Under the pieces are notes generated by a model. It ran no database searches. It saw only the letters and a program-made list of their open reading frames with translations, and had not been told where the DNA came from. From positions 152,501 through 216,500 of the forward strand of contig NZ_CP119078.1 of the NCBI RefSeq assembly GCF_029026145.1: 64,000 nt of DNA, read 5' to 3'. Position numbers and translations under genes: made by a program. Below, in pieces: positions 47,286 through 57,029 of this stretch (within the stretch, counting starts at the first letter, position 1; the number at the start of each line of letters is the position of its first letter). The stretch comes from Legionella cardiaca. GTDB lineage: Bacteria; Pseudomonadota; Gammaproteobacteria; Legionellales; Legionellaceae.

Positions 47286-48101
47286 ATGCAAGCAAAATTG
47301 GAATATGAAGCTAAAAAGTCCATGTCATTTGCAGATTACAAAATTGATTATAGTCGTCCTCTTGGGGAAGGGGTATTTGGTACTGTTTATCCAGTGGTTC
47401 CTCGCCCTGAGAATGAAAAAGGCATCTTCTCTTACCTGTTTCCTTATGTCTATGATTGGCTATTCAGATCCGGTTCATTTGGTACAGAGCCAGGTCAATA
47501 CTGCGTCAAAATAGCAAAAACATCATTAAGAATGATCTATGAAAATCCCTCGCATCCTTTTCGTTTCAAATTGCCATGGCACAGTTTTTTTGAGGCAGCC
47601 AAAGAAAAGAATACCAATCAGGTTTTACAAAAAAATGGAATGACGAATATCAGGTTTTTTAAAACCAACAGTTTTTATGCGCAATTTAAAACCCGTGTAA
47701 ATGGTAGAACCCTACATCACTATTTAGAGGATGAGACCTTCATTAGCCCTGATGCATTTATTTTAAGAAAGAGTTTTGTTGATTTTATGAGATCCATCAA
47801 TCATCCCAAATTCACTTTCTGGGACATCCATGAATATAACCTCATGTATGATGAACTAAATCAGCAATGGGAAATTGTTGATGGGATATTTAATGAAGTT
47901 GGTGAAACAACAGGCGAAAAACAGAAGGATAATCTAAATTTCTTTCTCGCTAATCTATTACAATCCACTGTCAGCCACGAAGTAAACTATTGGCTTGAAT
48001 CACTGGCTAATTTTGCGCGAGAGCAAACGGAATATACAAAGAGTGATGACCAAGCGATTTGCTCTGCAAAAGGACACAATGCAAGCATCGCTAATTTTTA
48101 A
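47286..48101 (+). CDS. Eukaryotic-like protein kinase fold protein, candidate effector
   Basis: A 271-residue protein with kinase landmarks in order: glycine loop LGEGVFGTVYPV (residues 26-37), ATP-binding Lys75 in YCVKIAK, catalytic loop WDIHEYNLMYD with Asp180 and Asn185, and a metal-binding Asp199 in EIVDG (DFG-like). Spacing from Asp180 to Asn185 is five residues, as in true kinases. The C-terminal lobe is short, resembling compact effector kinases such as HopBF1. No signal peptide is seen. It lies divergent from hipBA. Substrate unknown. Confidence 0.65.
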   Translation: MQAKLEYEAKKSMSFADYKIDYSRPLGEGVFGTVYPVVPRPENEKGIFSYLFPYVYDWLFRSGSFGTEPGQYCVKIAKTSLRMIYENPSHPFRFKLPWHSFFEAAKEKNTNQVLQKNGMTNIRFFKTNSFYAQFKTRVNGRTLHHYLEDETFISPDAFILRKSFVDFMRSINHPKFTFWDIHEYNLMYDELNQQWEIVDGIFNEVGETTGEKQKDNLNFFLANLLQSTVSHEVNYWLESLANFAREQTEYTKSDDQAICSAKGHNASIANF

Positions 48102-48120
48102 TCGCGGGTGGTGCTTCATC

Positions 48121-49632
48121 TTAAAGATTACTTTGTGCGGATACGGCTTTATCACAAAGTTTGCGCAAGGCCGTGGCAATCTGTTTTAATTCCTTGCCTT
48201 GCATATGGTATTGTTTCCCTAATTGCAGTGGATCAGTAAAACTTAACCACACCTGGCCAGTTTTATCCTCTGTTATCATTATTCGTAAAGGTAAATCCAG
48301 CGCAATCGCTGCATTTTCTTGCATTAATGCGGTGCCTTTGGCTGGATTTCCAAGGATAAGCACCTCGGTCGGAAGAAGCGAGAGATTGACTTTTTGGGCC
48401 TCGTCACTGTGGTCGATATGGGCGAATATTGTTCCGCCTTGTTTCTTAACAATCGCGAGTATCCGCTCTCTTGTTTGCGGCACGGAATAGGGGCTTTGGA
48501 TGGTTTCTGAATTTACACCTTCTGGGGCTTCCAGATGAATATCGAATGCGGCTGCAATTTTACGCGCCAGAATATCTAAATCAGGTAAGTTTTCCTTATT
48601 AGCTAAAAGCGTGACGCACAATAGCTCGTTGGGTGCTGTAAAGCGGCTTAAGAAAGCGGAATAGCCAGGAATATTTCCCTTTATTTGCATAAGCCCCTTA
48701 TGACCGGGAAATAACCAACCTGCATTACCCGGAATGACTTTTTTATTATCTAAAATTATATTCTGGTATAAAAAACTTCTATTTTCAGTTTCTTTAATGA
48801 AGATAGAACCTGCCAGACAGATATCCCATTTACTAATATCTTCAGCAGAAGCAATTATTCCACTGTTTGCAAAGGTGGATGACCACGAACTAGAGGTAGC
48901 TTCTTTATTGTCAGAGGTATAACCTACGGCAAGTTCCAAAGGATGAACATGCAGATAATTTTGCAAAAAATTACTGTGTTTGAAAGGTATGGTGCCGTTA
49001 TTTACCTCATTATCGATGGACGAGGTATTTTTAATAAAAAAAGTATGTTTTAAATCTGCTCGTTCAATTTGATTTTTAGTTATGTAAGCGTCATAACTGA
49101 TACCACTGGCTTTTTCTATAATCAATCCAAGTAAATAAAAATTGGTAGCGCTGCTTTGCATTTCGCTCCCGGAAGGAAATAATAAATTGTGATTTTGCAA
49201 TAAATTAAAAATGTCTTCGGGTTGATAATCAGTGCTGTGGGAAAAATCCTTGCATTCTGAATAATCGGGTATTCCGGAAGTATGGGTTATTAATTGGCGA
49301 ATGGTAATGGCTTGCCAGGTAGCAGGTAAATGCGGCAAATAATCAGCAATGAAGTCATCTAACTCTATTTTTCCCTCCTCCTTTAATTGCATGATGGCAA
49401 CCGCAGTAAAGGCATTGGTTAATTGCCCAACATGAAAGAGTGTACGTGTCGAAACCAAACGTTTTTTATCGAGGTCTGCAAATCCATAGCCAACTACACG
49501 GGTAATATAAGGCGCTTGAACTATAGCCAAAGACATACCGGGGATATGATTTTCCTCCATATATTGGATAATCAAATCATCAATAGCTAATCCTTTATGA
49601 ATAGTACGAAAATCCCCACGTTCGCTACCCAT
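48121..49632 (-). CDS. Degenerate serine beta-lactamase-fold protein fused to DUF302
   Basis: From ATG 49632 (AAGGGTG upstream) it has 503 residues; GTG 49641 is the alternative. Residues 1-370 have the class C beta-lactamase/esterase fold (DDLIIQYMEENHIPGMSLAIV; ITIRQLITHTSGIPDY). The active site is lost: the usual SxxK is GQLTN (Gln70, Asn73), the YxN motif reads SSATN, and the HxG before PG is IKG. Residues 385-470 are a DUF302 domain (FAHIDHSDEAQKVN; VLILGNPAKGTALM; ALDLPLRIMI). It is probably a pseudoenzyme or binding protein. Confidence 0.75.
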   Translation of the reverse strand: MGSERGDFRTIHKGLAIDDLIIQYMEENHIPGMSLAIVQAPYITRVVGYGFADLDKKRLVSTRTLFHVGQLTNAFTAVAIMQLKEEGKIELDDFIADYLPHLPATWQAITIRQLITHTSGIPDYSECKDFSHSTDYQPEDIFNLLQNHNLLFPSGSEMQSSATNFYLLGLIIEKASGISYDAYITKNQIERADLKHTFFIKNTSSIDNEVNNGTIPFKHSNFLQNYLHVHPLELAVGYTSDNKEATSSSWSSTFANSGIIASAEDISKWDICLAGSIFIKETENRSFLYQNIILDNKKVIPGNAGWLFPGHKGLMQIKGNIPGYSAFLSRFTAPNELLCVTLLANKENLPDLDILARKIAAAFDIHLEAPEGVNSETIQSPYSVPQTRERILAIVKKQGGTIFAHIDHSDEAQKVNLSLLPTEVLILGNPAKGTALMQENAAIALDLPLRIMITEDKTGQVWLSFTDPLQLGKQYHMQGKELKQIATALRKLCDKAVSAQSNL

Positions 49633-49780
49633 TGTTATCACCCTTCATAAGCCATAAGCTCTTTTCAGTATAGAATATAACCAGCGAATGGAGCTTGCTC
49701 TCTTATCGCCTAATTCCATCTGACTGAGATTTGTAGCAAACTGGATAAAACCATAATGGCTAAAAGGAATTAGTATTTAA

Positions 49781-50971
49781 ATGGCAGTTAAATCAATAAA
49801 AAAATATTTTTCTGGCCTTTCCAGGAATACTTACCTTCTTGCTATCGCAAGTTTATTTTCCGATATTGCTACTGAAATGCTCTATCCCGTACTCCCCATA
49901 TTTCTGTCACAAACGCTTCATGCGAGTGGAAGCATTATCGGCCTTATTGAGGGAATTTCTCAAGCTGCACAAAACATTGTACAGGGATTTTCCGGTTGGT
50001 TATCAGATAAGCTGCGAGAGAGAAAATTAATTGCTTTAACAGGTTATTTATTAGCAGCAATCGCGAAGCCTTTAATAGGAGTTTCTACGGTTTGGCAAGG
50101 TGTTTTAGGCGCACGGTTTCTTGATCGCACGGGTACAGGCATACGTTCTGCACCGCGAGACGCATTGCTTGCATCCTCGGTAACCAGGAGACATCGTGGA
50201 AAAGCATTTGGCCTGGAGGGCATTGGCGATAATTTAGGCGCTTTTCTAGGACCATTAGTTGCTGTTTTTTTACTTGTTGTAATGACTGTCGATATTCGTT
50301 TTATTTTTTATCTGGCCTTCATTCCTGGTTTTCTGGCTTTTTGTATGATTCTTTGGGTTAAGGAAAGCACTTTAAAGATAAAAGCCAAATCAAAACTAGA
50401 TATTAATGTTCGACAATTCCCTCGAGCTTATTGGCTTTATCTTTTAGCAACGGCTTTATTTGGAATGGGTAATTCCAGTAATGCATTTCTGATTCTACAG
50501 ACACAAAGCATAGGCACTTCATTGGTAACAACAACGCTTATTTATGCAGGATTTAATCTGGTAGCAGCGTTTATCTCCTATCCATCCGGTTTTCTCTCTG
50601 ATAGGTTCGGTAGAAAAAATATTTTGCTAGGATCATTTATCATTTTTGCTATTGTTTACCTGGGATTTGCTTTGACTCAAAGTATTGAGATACTTGCTGT
50701 TCTCTTTATAATTTATGGACTTTTCCAAGGCATATTTCGCGCAGTAGGTAAAGCATTAGCAATCGACTTTTTACCAGAACAGCTTCATGCGAGTGGCATC
50801 GGTTGGTATAACGCGACAATTGGATTATTAGAATTATTTGCAAGTGTAGTTGCCGGCTTATTATGGGATCATTTAAGCCATGCGATTGTTTTTCTGTATG
50901 GCGCAGTATTTGCCATCATAGGAAGCATGACGTTGCTATGGCTCGTTCCCTCCAAATCGCGATTGATGTAA
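49781..50971 (+). CDS. MFS transporter
   Basis: A 396-residue major facilitator with twelve predicted helices. Between TM2 and TM3 the motif GWLSDKLRERKLIALTG fits the MFS loop 2-3 signature, and FLSDRFGRKNILLGS repeats it in the second half. DRTGTGIRSAPRDALLASS is a feature of MFS members near permeases of unknown substrate. It is followed by a hairpin terminator at 50993. Substrate unknown. Confidence 0.88.
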   Translation: MAVKSIKKYFSGLSRNTYLLAIASLFSDIATEMLYPVLPIFLSQTLHASGSIIGLIEGISQAAQNIVQGFSGWLSDKLRERKLIALTGYLLAAIAKPLIGVSTVWQGVLGARFLDRTGTGIRSAPRDALLASSVTRRHRGKAFGLEGIGDNLGAFLGPLVAVFLLVVMTVDIRFIFYLAFIPGFLAFCMILWVKESTLKIKAKSKLDINVRQFPRAYWLYLLATALFGMGNSSNAFLILQTQSIGTSLVTTTLIYAGFNLVAAFISYPSGFLSDRFGRKNILLGSFIIFAIVYLGFALTQSIEILAVLFIIYGLFQGIFRAVGKALAIDFLPEQLHASGIGWYNATIGLLELFASVVAGLLWDHLSHAIVFLYGAVFAIIGSMTLLWLVPSKSRLM

Positions 50972-50992
50972 GTAGCAATAAAAGCCTGATAG

Positions 50993-51027
50993 CCTGGTTG
51001 GCGCAAGTCGGCAACCGGGTTTTCTTT
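50993..51027 (+). terminator. Terminator after the MFS gene
   Basis: CCTGGTTG (50993-51000) pairs with CAACCGGG (51012-51019) with one G-U pair, then TTTTCTTT. About 20 bp after the MFS stop. Confidence 0.75.
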
Positions 51028-51169
51028 GGAAGATTCAAGTTAACTGCACTTAAGCCAACCCCAGATATAAGTTATTGCAAAAAACAGCAAGCATATTGCT
51101 CACGGTTCTTTTTGAACATTTCCCATTATTTCCTATACTTTAATCAAACATCTCTTAAGGAAGAGAGCC

Positions 51170-51733
51170 ATGCCTAAAGTCCAGCCTGAATATCAAATTG
51201 GTCCCAATAATGCGGGGAAGATGATTTTACGTGGATGCTTTATGAATGTGTCGCGCGACTGGATGGACAATAACTCCAAGCAAATAGGAGGATTGCTCTC
51301 CAGATACCTTAATAACCGTCTAGGTGAGGCGACTGAAATTACACTGAATTATGGGGAGAGCATTCCTCCGGGGCGTGAAGAAGGACCTCTTAAAGTAGAT
51401 ATCAATTTTATGGCAAGTGTCATTTTTAGATTGCGGGCTCTGGAGAAAAGAGACAATGAGCTTCTACGTGCTCGCCCTGAAGATATTGCAGATCAGGTTG
51501 ATGAGCAAGTTATGGTCTTGCAGCAGGAGATTGCTAATTACGTAGAAAAATGCACAGAGGCGGGGGTGGAGCCCATGTTTACCGGGGTACCCCAAGTTAT
51601 TATTAAAAATGTTTTAGCACGTGAGCCAGTTACCCATGCCAAAAGCATGACTTGGGAAGACAGGGACATGTTTGCGGGCATGACTATCAATCATGACGCA
51701 GATAGCAGTTATGAACCTCCAAGTTTGACGTAA
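51170..51733 (+). CDS. Conserved-looking hypothetical protein, unknown
   Basis: A 187-residue soluble protein with GGAAGAGAG before the ATG. It has no signal peptide or TM segment. A central coiled-coil-like stretch runs from VDINFMASVIFRLRALEKRDNELL to VMVLQQEIANYVEKC, and the C-terminus is acidic and Ser/Pro-rich. I do not recognise a family. It stands alone between two terminator-like or spacer regions. Confidence 0.7.
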   Translation: MPKVQPEYQIGPNNAGKMILRGCFMNVSRDWMDNNSKQIGGLLSRYLNNRLGEATEITLNYGESIPPGREEGPLKVDINFMASVIFRLRALEKRDNELLRARPEDIADQVDEQVMVLQQEIANYVEKCTEAGVEPMFTGVPQVIIKNVLAREPVTHAKSMTWEDRDMFAGMTINHDADSSYEPPSLT

Positions 51734-51880
51734 ATCTAAGGCAAGAGTAGCTTATGCCATGATCTACTCTTGCTATAAAATCGCTACTTCCACTGTTTTG
51801 ACAACTTTTATTTCTATCATTAAGTAGATAGTATCCTTGAATATTTTTGTTGAAATGAATCCAGATAGGGAGCGATTTAA

Positions 51881-52282
51881 ATGAATCACTACACGGGTGA
51901 ATGTTTATGTGGTGCTTGCCGCTATGTCATAACAGGAGAAAAGCCAACGGCAATGTATCTGTGTCACTGTAGTCGCTGCAGAAAAGAAACTGGCACGATT
52001 CACGGCGCTACTGTTTTCTTTAATGGGTCTCGGTTATCGTGGGAGAAGGGCAATAATAATATCAGTTATTTTCAGTTAGAAGGGACACGAAAAGAACGAG
52101 CATTCTGCAAGACTTGTGGCAGCCCATTGCCTAGGAATGAGAAAAATTATGTGGTTTTACCAGCAGGTACATTAGATGAGGATTCTTCTCTCGTGCCTAC
52201 GGCTCATATCTTCTGTGCTAGTCGCTCATCTTGGGAAGATAAGATAAAGGATTTGCAACGATTTGATGAGTTACCGAGTTAG
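51881..52282 (+). CDS. GFA (glutathione-dependent formaldehyde-activating) family protein
   Basis: A 133-residue Zn-binding GFA/CENP-V domain. The Cys clusters are ECLCGACRY, LCHCSRCRKETG and FCKTCGSPLPR, the set that binds two zinc ions. Members bind or activate thiol adducts; few are true glutathione-formaldehyde enzymes. It is a single gene followed by a hairpin at 52326. Confidence 0.9.
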   Translation: MNHYTGECLCGACRYVITGEKPTAMYLCHCSRCRKETGTIHGATVFFNGSRLSWEKGNNNISYFQLEGTRKERAFCKTCGSPLPRNEKNYVVLPAGTLDEDSSLVPTAHIFCASRSSWEDKIKDLQRFDELPS

Positions 52283-52325
52283 CTCGTACGTGCTTATCTA
52301 AATAAAAATCCACTTGAAATAGAGA

Positions 52326-52347
52326 ACGTCGGGTCTTAACCCGACGT
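52326..52347. terminator. Perfect inverted repeat between convergent genes
   Basis: ACGTCGGGT (52326-52334), loop CTTA, ACCCGACGT (52339-52347). It lies between the GFA gene and the convergent 318-residue gene. T-tracts are weak, so it could be a bidirectional terminator or a dispersed repeat. Confidence 0.6.
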
Positions 52348-52361
52348 AAACTTCTATTAAA

Positions 52362-53318
52362 TTATAGCTGCGGAGATGTGGAATAGAATTTCTGCACTTC
52401 TTCAAAATCACAATCTGATATTGCATTTACTGCCATATCAATATCGTAGTTTCTGTCATGCACGAGCAATTGTAAAACAGCCGTATGATGAGCGCTAAAT
52501 TCACTTTCAGCAATAGATAGATTTCTTAAATGCTCTCCTCGTAGTCCATAAGCATATAAAACATTTAAAGCCTCCGCTTGCTCGGAATTTAATTTTTGAA
52601 GTTCTTTAATCGCTTCTACAAAGCTAAAATGATATTTAGTTGTAAGCATCTGCAATGCATTAATATGATTTTTATGTAGTTCGGGAACAACTAAATCCTT
52701 CATTTCTTCGACAGTAAATCCTGCCTCGCGAATTGCTGTTTGCAACGTAGAGGAATAGCTTTTTGTAGGTTCTAGAGATACACCATGAAGAGTACATAAC
52801 TGTTTCAATTTAGCGATATCCTGTGAGAACATCTCGTCATTATTATCCGGGTAAACAAACTGTTTACTGAACTTTATCCAGTCAGCTAATGATTCAAGAC
52901 GGTATTTTCGTCCCTGTAGACTTAGAAAATAGATGTCATCATCATTAATTGGATTGAGGTCAATGGGGTCAATGTCTTTAATTGGATAGTCTTCTGCCAA
53001 ACCTTCTAAAGCAGTAACAATTGCATTTTCGATCTCTTGAATCGTCGCTGTCGGTAGCCTTTCTAAGCTGGAAACAGGCTGAGACAAGGTGAAAAAACTC
53101 AAGGCATAGTGCTTCAGCGAATAGTAAACACCGTTATTAGTAGCCTTATGTTGTAATGACTCTTTCAGTGTGCGCAACAACTGTCCGCGCAATTTGTCGA
53201 TTAAATTAATATCCACAGCTTCGTTAGCAAATACTTGTCTGGCTAAGTTTGCACAGGTTTGCATTTGGGCAATGTTGTCGTAATTAGTGAGAGGTTGCAA
53301 ATAAGAGGGTAAAATCAT
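52362..53318 (-). CDS. Helical-repeat hypothetical protein, candidate effector
   Basis: A 318-residue, mostly helical protein with AAAGG before the ATG. Residues 190-305 show loose repeats of about 35 residues: HINALQMLTTKYHFSFVEAIKELQKL, then QAEALNVLYAYGLRGEHLRNL, then HTAVLQLLVHDRNYDIDMAVNAI. Similar aL..L...y patterns occur in Legionella effectors and in ankyrin-like or HEAT-like folds. There is no TM segment or signal peptide. Function unknown. Confidence 0.6.
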   Translation of the reverse strand: MILPSYLQPLTNYDNIAQMQTCANLARQVFANEAVDINLIDKLRGQLLRTLKESLQHKATNNGVYYSLKHYALSFFTLSQPVSSLERLPTATIQEIENAIVTALEGLAEDYPIKDIDPIDLNPINDDDIYFLSLQGRKYRLESLADWIKFSKQFVYPDNNDEMFSQDIAKLKQLCTLHGVSLEPTKSYSSTLQTAIREAGFTVEEMKDLVVPELHKNHINALQMLTTKYHFSFVEAIKELQKLNSEQAEALNVLYAYGLRGEHLRNLSIAESEFSAHHTAVLQLLVHDRNYDIDMAVNAISDCDFEEVQKFYSTSPQL

Positions 53319-53466
53319 GTTAAAAACCTTTAAAAAAATATATTAGAAACTACGTCGTTATAAATTGAAAAACCTAGAAAAAATATAAAATACACCCAAA
53401 GTGGGAAAATTAGCGTGTAATTGTAGCAAAATAATTCAGAAATTCTAACCAGGAAAATAAATTGCA

Positions 53467-54321
53467 TTATTGAAAGGGAAACAATTCCCATGAGCCTGTG
53501 GATGGTCCAATTACTAACCAATTTCCTCTTTCAGATTGAAAATAAAGGTCATTAGTGCGATTGTCCTTATACATATTGGACTTCATCAACACATTTTCTG
53601 CAACAAATCTTGACCGGCCAATACCGATGATTTGGCCAACTTCAAAGTTATCGGTTGCCTCAAGCACGACAGTAGCTAAATTCCCGGTTTCGGTATCTAT
53701 TAAAAGATTAGTAGAGCGTAGTTCGGTTCCTTCTTCCCAGGAAATTTTTTGCAAAGTACTTCTTTTATTGCTTAGAAGAGCGCTGACCTTACTTTGTTTT
53801 AAAGCGACATCAACAATAATTGGATCTATATTAGTTTCTTTTATGGCATCTATCTGCTCGGGTATTTCTAATAATTGAATAGCCTCAAGAACACCGCTTA
53901 AAATCATTAAACTTCCTGATACTCCTAACGTCGAAAATCCTCTGGCAACGCCTTTATAACTGAATCGGCTGTTACTGATTTTAATTTTAAAATCTTTAAA
54001 CAAGGATTGTTTTACTCTTTCGACCTCGCCTGCTGATATGTCGGTGCCTTCAGATAAGGCTAATATTTTTTCGCCACCCCTGTCGAGTACTTCAAAGTAG
54101 GTCACTCCTTTAACTTGAGGTCTTTGGGTTACCAACTTTAGCGTGCCATTTTGCCATCTGTAAAATTTTCTACTCAATTCTTCAGATGAGGCACCACCCA
54201 AAGCATCATGTCCTGAGGGTATAGGTTTACCTTTAACTACAGTTAATCCTTCATTCTTTGCAGTCCCTGCTTCTGCTGGAGAAACCCCTGTTTCGGTATT
54301 TGGTTTTTTTATATCGGCCAT
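53467..54321 (-). CDS. Unknown protein, partner of the 898-residue gene
   Basis: A 284-residue protein. The first 45 residues are polar and probably disordered, then a domain with GSLKLV-like strands, a hydrophobic helix near residues 127-146 (GVSGSLMILSGVLEAI) and a beta-rich C-terminus ending GSWELFPFQ. No known family. AAGGAATAGG precedes its ATG, 12 bases after the stop of the large upstream gene, so the two form an operon. Confidence 0.6.
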   Translation of the reverse strand: MADIKKPNTETGVSPAEAGTAKNEGLTVVKGKPIPSGHDALGGASSEELSRKFYRWQNGTLKLVTQRPQVKGVTYFEVLDRGGEKILALSEGTDISAGEVERVKQSLFKDFKIKISNSRFSYKGVARGFSTLGVSGSLMILSGVLEAIQLLEIPEQIDAIKETNIDPIIVDVALKQSKVSALLSNKRSTLQKISWEEGTELRSTNLLIDTETGNLATVVLEATDNFEVGQIIGIGRSRFVAENVLMKSNMYKDNRTNDLYFQSERGNWLVIGPSTGSWELFPFQ

Positions 54322-54332
54322 TGACCTATTCC

Positions 54333-57029
54333 TTATGGATTATCATCAGGATGCGTAACAGTAATATCGATCTTGGCGTTATTGTGTTCTATGGGATCAG
54401 TCAAATCTGGGGGGCTGGCGTTTAGTCGCGCTTCAATTCGTAAGGCTTCCTGTTCAGTAACTTTTGTTTTAGCTTTTTTGTATTCGACTTCTGCTTCGTC
54501 CAATGCGGCTTTTGCATTTTGTTGTCTGATATCAGCATCCCTGCTTCTATCGATATAGTCCTCGCACAAATCGCACTCACCCAATTGACCGGTAATAATG
54601 GTTGAAGAGGTCGGTATCGTAATAACGGCGGATTGTTCTTTTGATTCCTCTTTAATTTTTTTGAGATTTAACTTCAAAACATTAACGTCGATAAGTTTAT
54701 CAATAAAATCTACACTCTTCAGAGGGTATGCAACATATCCGCCTGTAAAGCCGAGCACTTCATTGATTACATAGTCAAAAAAGCCACTTTTAATTAATTC
54801 ATAAGTTCTGTAATCGGTATTTTTGCTTGACCAGAGTGCTTGTTTATAATGTTCGAAGTTGCATTTAATGTGACAAATTAATCGTTCCAGTTCTACATTC
54901 GCATCGGCAATCTCGGTAATAGAAATAAAATCGGCGACTGTTTTGACATAAGTTGAAGTAGGGGAAGCTGGTGAAGTGCTTGATAAATTTTCATTCACTG
55001 CACCGGTTGGGGATAATTTTGTGTTTTTAAAGAATGACTGAGCCGCCTCAACATCATTATGCAATCCGGCGTCATCTCGAAGTGATAATAGTAAGGTTCC
55101 ACCACCAGCCCCAAGGGCAGCACCTGCCGCAGCTCCAATGCCAGCACCTATTGCAGTTCCTATGCCGGGTTCAATCAAGGTGCCAATGATAGCTCCTGCT
55201 ATAGCCGCTGCCTGTGTGCTTAAAAAGAACTCAACAATACCTGCCAGTAAATCCGCAGCATCATTGGGAACCCCAAAGGACTGAAAGAATTTGGCGATCT
55301 CTCCTGAAACCGGATCGAGAAATTGATAATCATTCTCGTCAACTTTGGCAAAAAAATCGATCATCGCTTTTTCAGCAGGCTTATTATCTTCCTTTGACTT
55401 TTTTAAGTCTTTTAATGCGTTCATAGCATCATTCTTAAGGGATAATGATATCAAATATAAGACATGTCTGGCACGATTGGGATGGTTCAAAAGTTCAATG
55501 ATAAAATTGGTAACTTTGACAACCGTGTCATCGACTTTTGATAAATCCAATGTGTTTGCAAAATCAACAAAGGGTTTTTGCGAACCAATAATTTTATCAA
55601 AATCAGCGATAATATCTTTTCTATAGTCTGCAAATTCTTTTTCCAAATTTTGAGTTATTGCAGCGGAACCGGGTGCTGAACTATTCCCACTTTGAGCAAA
55701 GTCACCCTCAAGCAACTTTTTAACTTTATTGAATGAAGCAATTTTTTTTGCCGCTTCAAATCCAGGAAGGAATAGTTTATCTAATAAGGCACCCTTAAGA
55801 ATATTTTCCTGGCATAAAATAAAGTTATAATCAATGCGTTTGGGGGTTAAAGGTTTATTTTCATAGCTTACTGAGTAAGGCAGTAGAATACAGGGGCGAA
55901 TTGCCGATAATCGTGTGATTATTTTGTAATTAGAAATAATTTCGAAATAATTATATTGCACTGTATGGCATCTGTTCGTATTGGCAACAACACGGGTTTG
56001 TTTGTTTTCGATTCCAGAGTCTCTGGTTTCTTCAATTCTTACTTTTCTGTTTTGTTTAAAATTATTGGTAGTGCTAATAACACTTTCGACTGTGTTACTG
56101 ATTGTATTTGAAACGTGCGGTTGGAGCTGAGAGGATATCCCGCCATCAGCACCTGCTTCAAGTGTGATTGGCGTATCAGGAATTTTAATGCTTCCGCCTT
56201 CGTGACCGTTAAGGTGCAATTGATTGTTGGCCGTAAGTTCGTCCAAAATTTGTTTTGTATCACGCTGGGTTAAGGTTGAACTCGATTTTAGTTCAAGTTC
56301 GGTAGCTAATTCATTTTCATTTTTAATAATGGATTTATCCCAGTAATGATACTCTAAAGTTACGGTTTCTCCGGGCGCTAGTTCTAATGTTTTTATTAAT
56401 TCTCCCCGTGAATACCCAAGGTGATTCCACGCTTGTTCATAAGTCAAAAATAATCCGACTGAATATTTTGCAGAATAGGAAAAATAGGGTTGGAATAGTG
56501 AACTTGCCCCTATTGCCTTAGACAGCTTATCAGGATCAGATAAATCTTTTTTAGAAATCTGAATCGCGGGATGGATGTTATTAATAAACAATTTAGTTTG
56601 ATCATCTGCAATATCGTTTATAAGTTGCTGGTAAAGTTTATGTACTTCGTTTTCATCAAATTTTGTTTTTTGCTTCGAATTTAAAATTTTATTGTGAATG
56701 AGTATTTGTATTTTTTCTGCTCTTCTATTTTTTGAAGATGGCTCAGGTAACAAACCAGAATTTATTTGTTTGATAATAGGAATATTGTCATGAAGATTTT
56801 CGGCAATTTTTTTGAAGACACTTTCTTTTTGCTTATCCGTCAAATTTCGAAAGGGCTGACAAGGATTAAAGTAGAGATTTTTTTTTCCACCTTTATCCTG
56901 CTTGATGATTGGGGAAATCTGACTATACCGAATGACAGACGGTTCCTTGTTTATAGCCAGCGTTGAATCACACCCCTCGAGTTGAGTAAAGGAAATGGCA
57001 AACTCTCCAGTTTTATCTCCATTTTTCAT
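54333..57029 (-). CDS. Large glycine-zipper protein of unknown function, possible pore-forming or toxin-like
   Basis: An 898-residue soluble-start protein. Residues 200-300 have the motif LGYSRGELIKTLELAPGETVTLEYHYWDKS, which recurs in large bacterial proteins of unknown role. Residues 598-645 are a Gly/Ala zipper (repeated GxxxG, for example GTAIGAGIGAAAGAALGAG), fit to insert into membranes. The C-terminus holds Cys pairs (GECDLCEDY) and a coiled coil near 835-880. No signal peptide is seen. It pairs with the 284-residue gene. Toxin, effector and injection-system cargo are all possible. Confidence 0.6.
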   Translation of the reverse strand: MKNGDKTGEFAISFTQLEGCDSTLAINKEPSVIRYSQISPIIKQDKGGKKNLYFNPCQPFRNLTDKQKESVFKKIAENLHDNIPIIKQINSGLLPEPSSKNRRAEKIQILIHNKILNSKQKTKFDENEVHKLYQQLINDIADDQTKLFINNIHPAIQISKKDLSDPDKLSKAIGASSLFQPYFSYSAKYSVGLFLTYEQAWNHLGYSRGELIKTLELAPGETVTLEYHYWDKSIIKNENELATELELKSSSTLTQRDTKQILDELTANNQLHLNGHEGGSIKIPDTPITLEAGADGGISSQLQPHVSNTISNTVESVISTTNNFKQNRKVRIEETRDSGIENKQTRVVANTNRCHTVQYNYFEIISNYKIITRLSAIRPCILLPYSVSYENKPLTPKRIDYNFILCQENILKGALLDKLFLPGFEAAKKIASFNKVKKLLEGDFAQSGNSSAPGSAAITQNLEKEFADYRKDIIADFDKIIGSQKPFVDFANTLDLSKVDDTVVKVTNFIIELLNHPNRARHVLYLISLSLKNDAMNALKDLKKSKEDNKPAEKAMIDFFAKVDENDYQFLDPVSGEIAKFFQSFGVPNDAADLLAGIVEFFLSTQAAAIAGAIIGTLIEPGIGTAIGAGIGAAAGAALGAGGGTLLLSLRDDAGLHNDVEAAQSFFKNTKLSPTGAVNENLSSTSPASPTSTYVKTVADFISITEIADANVELERLICHIKCNFEHYKQALWSSKNTDYRTYELIKSGFFDYVINEVLGFTGGYVAYPLKSVDFIDKLIDVNVLKLNLKKIKEESKEQSAVITIPTSSTIITGQLGECDLCEDYIDRSRDADIRQQNAKAALDEAEVEYKKAKTKVTEQEALRIEARLNASPPDLTDPIEHNNAKIDITVTHPDDNP

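Noticed and set aside
53330..53521. 63-codon minus-strand ORF rich in aromatic and hydrophobic residues
   Set aside because: It overlaps the end of the 284-residue gene in another frame, in A+T-rich DNA, and has no ribosome site.
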